Positions 5,199 to 7,950 of a DNA stretch of 7,950 nucleotides are shown here, piece by piece (positions within the stretch are counted from its first letter, which is position 1; each line of letters opens with the position of its first letter). Both the position numbers and the translations under genes were made by a program. The notes beneath the pieces are model-generated. The model was not told where the DNA came from and searched no databases. It saw only the letters and a program-made list of their open reading frames with translations. Origin of the DNA: Desulfurococcales archaeon (lineage in GTDB: Archaea > Thermoproteota > Thermoprotei_A > Sulfolobales > Fervidicoccaceae); the NCBI GenBank assembly GCA_027048265.1, contig JALTXS010000209.1, positions 1-7,950 of the forward strand, read 5' to 3'.

Positions 5199-6496
5199 CT
5201 TGACTCGACCCATAGGACGTCAAGCTCCACGCAGCGCAGCCTTGCCCCTAGGACGCTGGAGAGGCTGGGCTGGGTCCTGCCATCGTCCCCCGATATGAGC
5301 TCTTTGATGTAGAGGCCCCCCTCGGCAAGGAAGTAGGCCTGCAGGAGCCGGGGGGCCAGCTGTACGAGCCTGGTCTCGTAGAGCCTCTTGACCCTCACCA
5401 CGTCAGCCCTCCTGTGGGAGACCCTCTGGGGGGTCCTCTGCCTTATCTCCACCCCGCTCAGACTCTTCTCAGCCTCCTCCAGCATGCCGGGATCCAGGGG
5501 CTTGTCCGAGGTGACGAGGGCCCTGTAGGCTTTCCTGCGGTGCTGGTCACTGGTTTTCAGCTCCCTCACATAATCTCGCGTAACGGGGCCTTCCAGGGTG
5601 AACCAGCCCCACTTGGCTCGGGTGTTGAGCAGCGTCTCCACCACGGGGAGGCTGGTCCTCCTCCGCCGGGGCTCTTTGACCTCAACCACCATAGGCCGGC
5701 CGTCACCCAGCATCCTGGCGTCGGTGTCCTCCCTCCCCGATGCGTGCAGGACCAGCTCGGCACCGTCCAGGGCCTCACGGAGGGGCTCTAGCATGTCCTG
5801 GACGGATAGTTCGAACCGCCTCTCCCCCCGCCTTGTGGTCCAGCGGGTCTGGCTTATGTTCCTCCCCGTCTTGAGGTACCTGCCCTTGACCAGGATTGGG
5901 TTGGGGCGGGCATAGACTATGCCCTGGGGGAGGGTCACCATTATGGTAACGCCGGGCCGCTCGAAGTCCACTGGAACCCCCGTCTCGGCCATGACCCTCT
6001 TACCTATCTCCCGCTTGACCTCCTGGCGTATGCTTTCACCCGTCGTCACCATGTTGGTTCTCAGGAGCTCGTCCTCCCTCTGTGAAAGGGCCTTGGATAG
6101 GACCACCCCCACCACGAAGCTCTCGGCCCTAAGTGACCTGACTAGCTCCGCGGCCCTCCTGTGGAGGCCCAGCCAATCCTCAAGCCTCCCCCCACAGAGC
6201 CAGCACGGCGCCCTCTCCTCCACCTTTATGCCCAGCCTATCGAGGCTCTGGTAGAACTCCTGGGGGAGGCTGGGGGCTATCCTCTCAAGCATGAGCCTGG
6301 CTTCCCCGTCTCCCTCCTCCACCCGATGTTCAAGCTCCATGACTAGGCTCCTCATGAGGGCGAGGCCCCTCTCCCTGTTACTGTACCCGCGTAGCCTGGA
6401 GGCGAAGAGCCTCCCAAGGCAGCTGGGGCACAGGGGGGTTTTTTCCAGTATCCTGTAGACCATAGAGTGTATTGGGCCTAGCTTCTCCCCTCGCAT
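5195..6496 (-). CDS. pus10: tRNA pseudouridine synthase Pus10 (positions 54/55)
   Basis: This 433-residue enzyme isomerises uridine to pseudouridine in the T-loop of tRNA; archaeal Pus10 makes psi54 and psi55. CPSCLGR (23-29) and CWLCGG (98-103) supply the two zinc-binding cysteine pairs (C23, C26, C98, C101) of the N-terminal module, followed by a THUMP-like RNA-binding region (about 110-195). RPNPILVKGRY (197-207) and GRNISQTRW (211-219) precede the catalytic domain. The active-site motif is GREDTDARMLGDGRP (254-268), with D257 the probable catalytic Asp; VEVKEPRRR (271-279) continues the family block. GLYIKELISGDDGRTQPSLS (394-413) is the conserved C-terminal segment. Length is typical (about 390-430). 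The start is ATG 6496, with GGTG eight bases upstream and a 19-base overlap with the preceding gene; M12 at 6463 is possible. It is probably cotranscribed with SRP54. Confidence 0.93.
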   Translation of the reverse strand: MRGEKLGPIHSMVYRILEKTPLCPSCLGRLFASRLRGYSNRERGLALMRSLVMELEHRVEEGDGEARLMLERIAPSLPQEFYQSLDRLGIKVEERAPCWLCGGRLEDWLGLHRRAAELVRSLRAESFVVGVVLSKALSQREDELLRTNMVTTGESIRQEVKREIGKRVMAETGVPVDFERPGVTIMVTLPQGIVYARPNPILVKGRYLKTGRNISQTRWTTRRGERRFELSVQDMLEPLREALDGAELVLHASGREDTDARMLGDGRPMVVEVKEPRRRRTSLPVVETLLNTRAKWGWFTLEGPVTRDYVRELKTSDQHRRKAYRALVTSDKPLDPGMLEEAEKSLSGVEIRQRTPQRVSHRRADVVRVKRLYETRLVQLAPRLLQAYFLAEGGLYIKELISGDDGRTQPSLSSVLGARLRCVELDVLWVESS

Positions 6497-6957
6497 AGGT
6501 CGAGCACCATGTTCAGCCTTATTATCAAGTGGGTGGAGGTGGGGGCGCTTGATAGCACAACCCTCCCACTACACCCAAAGGGGGTGTTCCTCCCGGGCAG
6601 GGCTATGTGGAAGGGTGACGTGAGGGCCCTGCACAGGTCCTCGGAGGGGGGACAGTCCGCTGCCCTACCCGGGGAGACGCAGGTCCCCGGCCCGGGGGCA
6701 GGGGACTTTCTCAAGCGTGTCCTGAGGAGGCTCCACAGGAGACCTGCGGCGCTCTCCTCGTCGGCCCTCAGGTTCCTAACGCTGTCTCCCCTCAGCTCGA
6801 GCAGGGACTGGGTGTGGGAGAAGTAGGCTATGAAGACGGTGTCCCTCCTTATGCTGTTTGAGAGAAGGAGTGCCGCGGCGGCGTCCCGGGCTATGTGGTG
6901 GGCCTCCTTCCTGTCCTTGGGAGGTCTCCCGTAGTCTACTATTATCACGCGGGCCAT
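6478..6957 (-). CDS. trmY: Divergent TrmY-like SPOUT protein (tRNA psi54 N1-methyltransferase candidate)
   Basis: This 159-residue protein resembles TrmY (DUF358/COG1901), which methylates N1 of pseudouridine 54 in archaeal tRNA. By eye, LLLSNSIRRDTVFIAYF (30-46) matches the TrmY segment around its (S/D)-IRRD-VF motif. LRGDSVRNLRADEES (55-69) matches the G-S-x-L-K-x-V-S-P-D-E-R block. SGRVVLSSAPTSTHLIIRLN (130-149) matches the C-terminal (K)RISLSP...HCITxxxN-xLD region. It is 30-50 residues shorter than euryarchaeal TrmY, and the usual GDHxG knot loop is not recognisable; ALPGRNTPFG (119-128) occupies that place. A linker (about 84-110) is Pro/Gly/Cys-rich, and the protein has five cysteines (93, 102, 109, 129, 155). 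The start is ATG 6957, overlapping the SRP54 end by 13 bases, without a clear binding site. Its 19-base overlap with Pus10 supports a psi54 role. The homology is my inference from memory of the family. Confidence 0.58.
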   Translation of the reverse strand: MARVIIVDYGRPPKDRKEAHHIARDAAAALLLSNSIRRDTVFIAYFSHTQSLLELRGDSVRNLRADEESAAGLLWSLLRTRLRKSPAPGPGTCVSPGRAADCPPSEDLCRALTSPFHIALPGRNTPFGCSGRVVLSSAPTSTHLIIRLNMVLDLCEGRS

Positions 6958-7950
6958 TGCTGGTCCAGCTGTAGCTTCTTTAGGAGCTTCTTCTTCCTCT
7001 TCAGCTGCTTCATCATCCTCTTCAGGTGTAGATAGTAGGTGAGGAGCTCCTTAACGTCCTCGGGGCTCGTGCCGCTCCCATACGCTATTCTGCGGAGCCT
7101 TGTCTTCTCCCTCTCTATGAGCTCGGGCTTCTCCATCTCCTCGGGCGTCATGCTCTGTATTATGGCCATCCAGCGGTCCATCTTCTCCTCACCGATCTTA
7201 GCGCCCTCGGGGTCCTCGGGCAACTGTATCCCGTACCCGGGTAGCATGCTGAGGACCTTGCTCAGGGGGCCCAGTTTGCGTATCTGGCGCAGCTGGCGGT
7301 AGATCACCCTCATATCAAGGCGGCCGCTGAGCATCTCCTCAACTTGCTTCTCCAGGTCCCCGGCCTCCTCTAGGGCCTCAAGCCTCTCCAGCAGCCCCTG
7401 TATGTCCCCCATGCCGAGGAGCCTGCCCACGAAGCGCGTGGGCTGGAAGACCTCCAGCTCACCCACCTTCTCGCCCGTGCCCACGAACTTTATCCTCGCC
7501 CCAGTCTCGGCCACGGCTGAGAGGGCTCCCCCTCCCTTCGCCGTTCCGTCTAGCTTGGTTATTATTATGCTCCCTATGGGGGCGGCCTCGTGGAACCTCC
7601 GCGCCAGGTCCCTCGCCTTCTGCCCTATCCCCGCGTCGAGCACGAGCATGACCTCGTCGGGCTTCACGGCGTCGGCTATGCGCCTCATCTCCTCCATGAG
7701 GCTCTCCTCCTCCCCGTACCCGTGCCTACCGGCGGTGTCGACTATGATCACCTCCGCTCCCTGGCCTGCAAGTTGCCTTATCCCCTCTCTTGCTATCTTT
7801 ACGGGGTCCCTCTCCCCCGGGTCCCCGTAGAAGAGGGCCCCGACCTGCTCTGCCAGCTGGCGTAGCTGGTCGTAGGCGGCGGGCCTATGGGTGTCGGTTT
7901 GAACCAGGCCGACCTTGAACTTGCGGTTCCTGTAGTAGTGTGCGAGCTTG
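6945..7950 (-). CDS. srp54: Signal recognition particle GTPase SRP54, 5' end outside window
   Basis: About 335 C-terminal codons are present and the reading frame runs off the right edge, so the N domain and P-loop (G1) lie outside. SRP54 binds signal sequences on ribosomes with 7S RNA and delivers nascent chains to the FtsY receptor at the membrane. From the edge, QTDTHRPAAYDQLRQLAEQ is the DTxRPAAxxQL block. VDTAGRHG (near 7738-7715) is the G3 motif, TKLDGTAKGGGAL (7559-7521) the G4 region, and FVGTGEKVGELEVFQPTRFV the closing motif of the G domain. GLLGMGD-type sequence (LLGMGDIQ) leads into the M domain, with an RQLRQIRKLGPLSKVLSMLP segment and a Lys-rich tail. It is the first gene of a minus-strand run with the TrmY-like gene and Pus10. 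Its promoter is not in the window. Confidence 0.96.
   Translation of the reverse strand, partial: KLAHYYRNRKFKVGLVQTDTHRPAAYDQLRQLAEQVGALFYGDPGERDPVKIAREGIRQLAGQGAEVIIVDTAGRHGYGEEESLMEEMRRIADAVKPDEVMLVLDAGIGQKARDLARRFHEAAPIGSIIITKLDGTAKGGGALSAVAETGARIKFVGTGEKVGELEVFQPTRFVGRLLGMGDIQGLLERLEALEEAGDLEKQVEEMLSGRLDMRVIYRQLRQIRKLGPLSKVLSMLPGYGIQLPEDPEGAKIGEEKMDRWMAIIQSMTPEEMEKPELIEREKTRLRRIAYGSGTSPEDVKELLTYYLHLKRMMKQLKRKKKLLKKLQLDQQWPA

Noticed and set aside
6509..6826. 105-codon plus-strand frame opposite the TrmY-like gene, as an alternative to it
   Set aside because: The minus-strand frame has family-like blocks, runs from SRP54 to Pus10 with short overlaps and fills the gap exactly; the plus-strand frame has no recognisable motif.
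1..7950. Mobile element, CRISPR array or defence system
   Set aside because: No transposase, integrase, direct-repeat array, attachment-type repeat or defence gene was found; all complete genes are core information-processing genes.

Overview
The window looks like chromosomal DNA of a hyperthermophilic crenarchaeon, probably Desulfurococcales; an Aeropyrum-like genome is my best guess. The evidence is archaeal-type information-processing genes (L21e, RNA polymerase subunit F, DUF655, KsgA, Pus10, SRP54), GC-rich coding sequence, heavy use of AGG for Arg and ATA for Ile, TATA-box promoters, GGTG/GGAGG-type ribosome binding sites and many TTG or GTG starts. I cannot fix the species from the sequence alone.

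Layout. At the left edge (1-215, minus strand) lies the 5' end of a secreted c-type cytochrome with one visible CxxCH haem site. A very AT-rich divergent promoter region follows; bases 241-300 are 56/60 A or T. On the plus strand come ribosomal protein L21e (413-712) and RNA polymerase subunit F (791-1120), then a hairpin and a new TATA box. These lead into a tightly overlapping run: DUF655 nucleic-acid-binding protein, KsgA/RsmA rRNA dimethylase, a HemK/Mtq2-type glutamine methyltransferase, TrmJ tRNA 2'-O-methyltransferase, and a THUMP-domain tRNA guanine-N2 methyltransferase (Trm14-like). On the minus strand, converging on this run, lie SRP54 (5' end outside the window), a short divergent TrmY-like SPOUT protein, and Pus10. 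The two sets meet in one palindromic CTAG that supplies the stop codon for both strands. With the longer DUF655 start, every base from 1215 to 7950 is coding.

How the genes work together. Apart from the cytochrome, everything serves transcription, ribosome maturation, translation termination, tRNA modification or protein targeting. The L21e-RpoF-DUF655-KsgA order is a known conserved archaeal neighbourhood. Here it is followed by further methyltransferases predicted to act on release factor aRF1 and on tRNA positions 32 and 6. On the opposite strand Pus10 (pseudouridine 54/55) overlaps a TrmY-like gene that could methylate pseudouridine 54, which suggests the two successive steps of m1-psi54 formation are encoded side by side.

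I see no mobile element, CRISPR array, tRNA, rRNA or defence system. The features most worth checking are the divergent TrmY-like protein, the NTPF variant of the KsgA catalytic motif, the 47-base hemK/trmJ overlap, the shared stop site, and possible RNA structures around the L21e leader and the rpoF stop.
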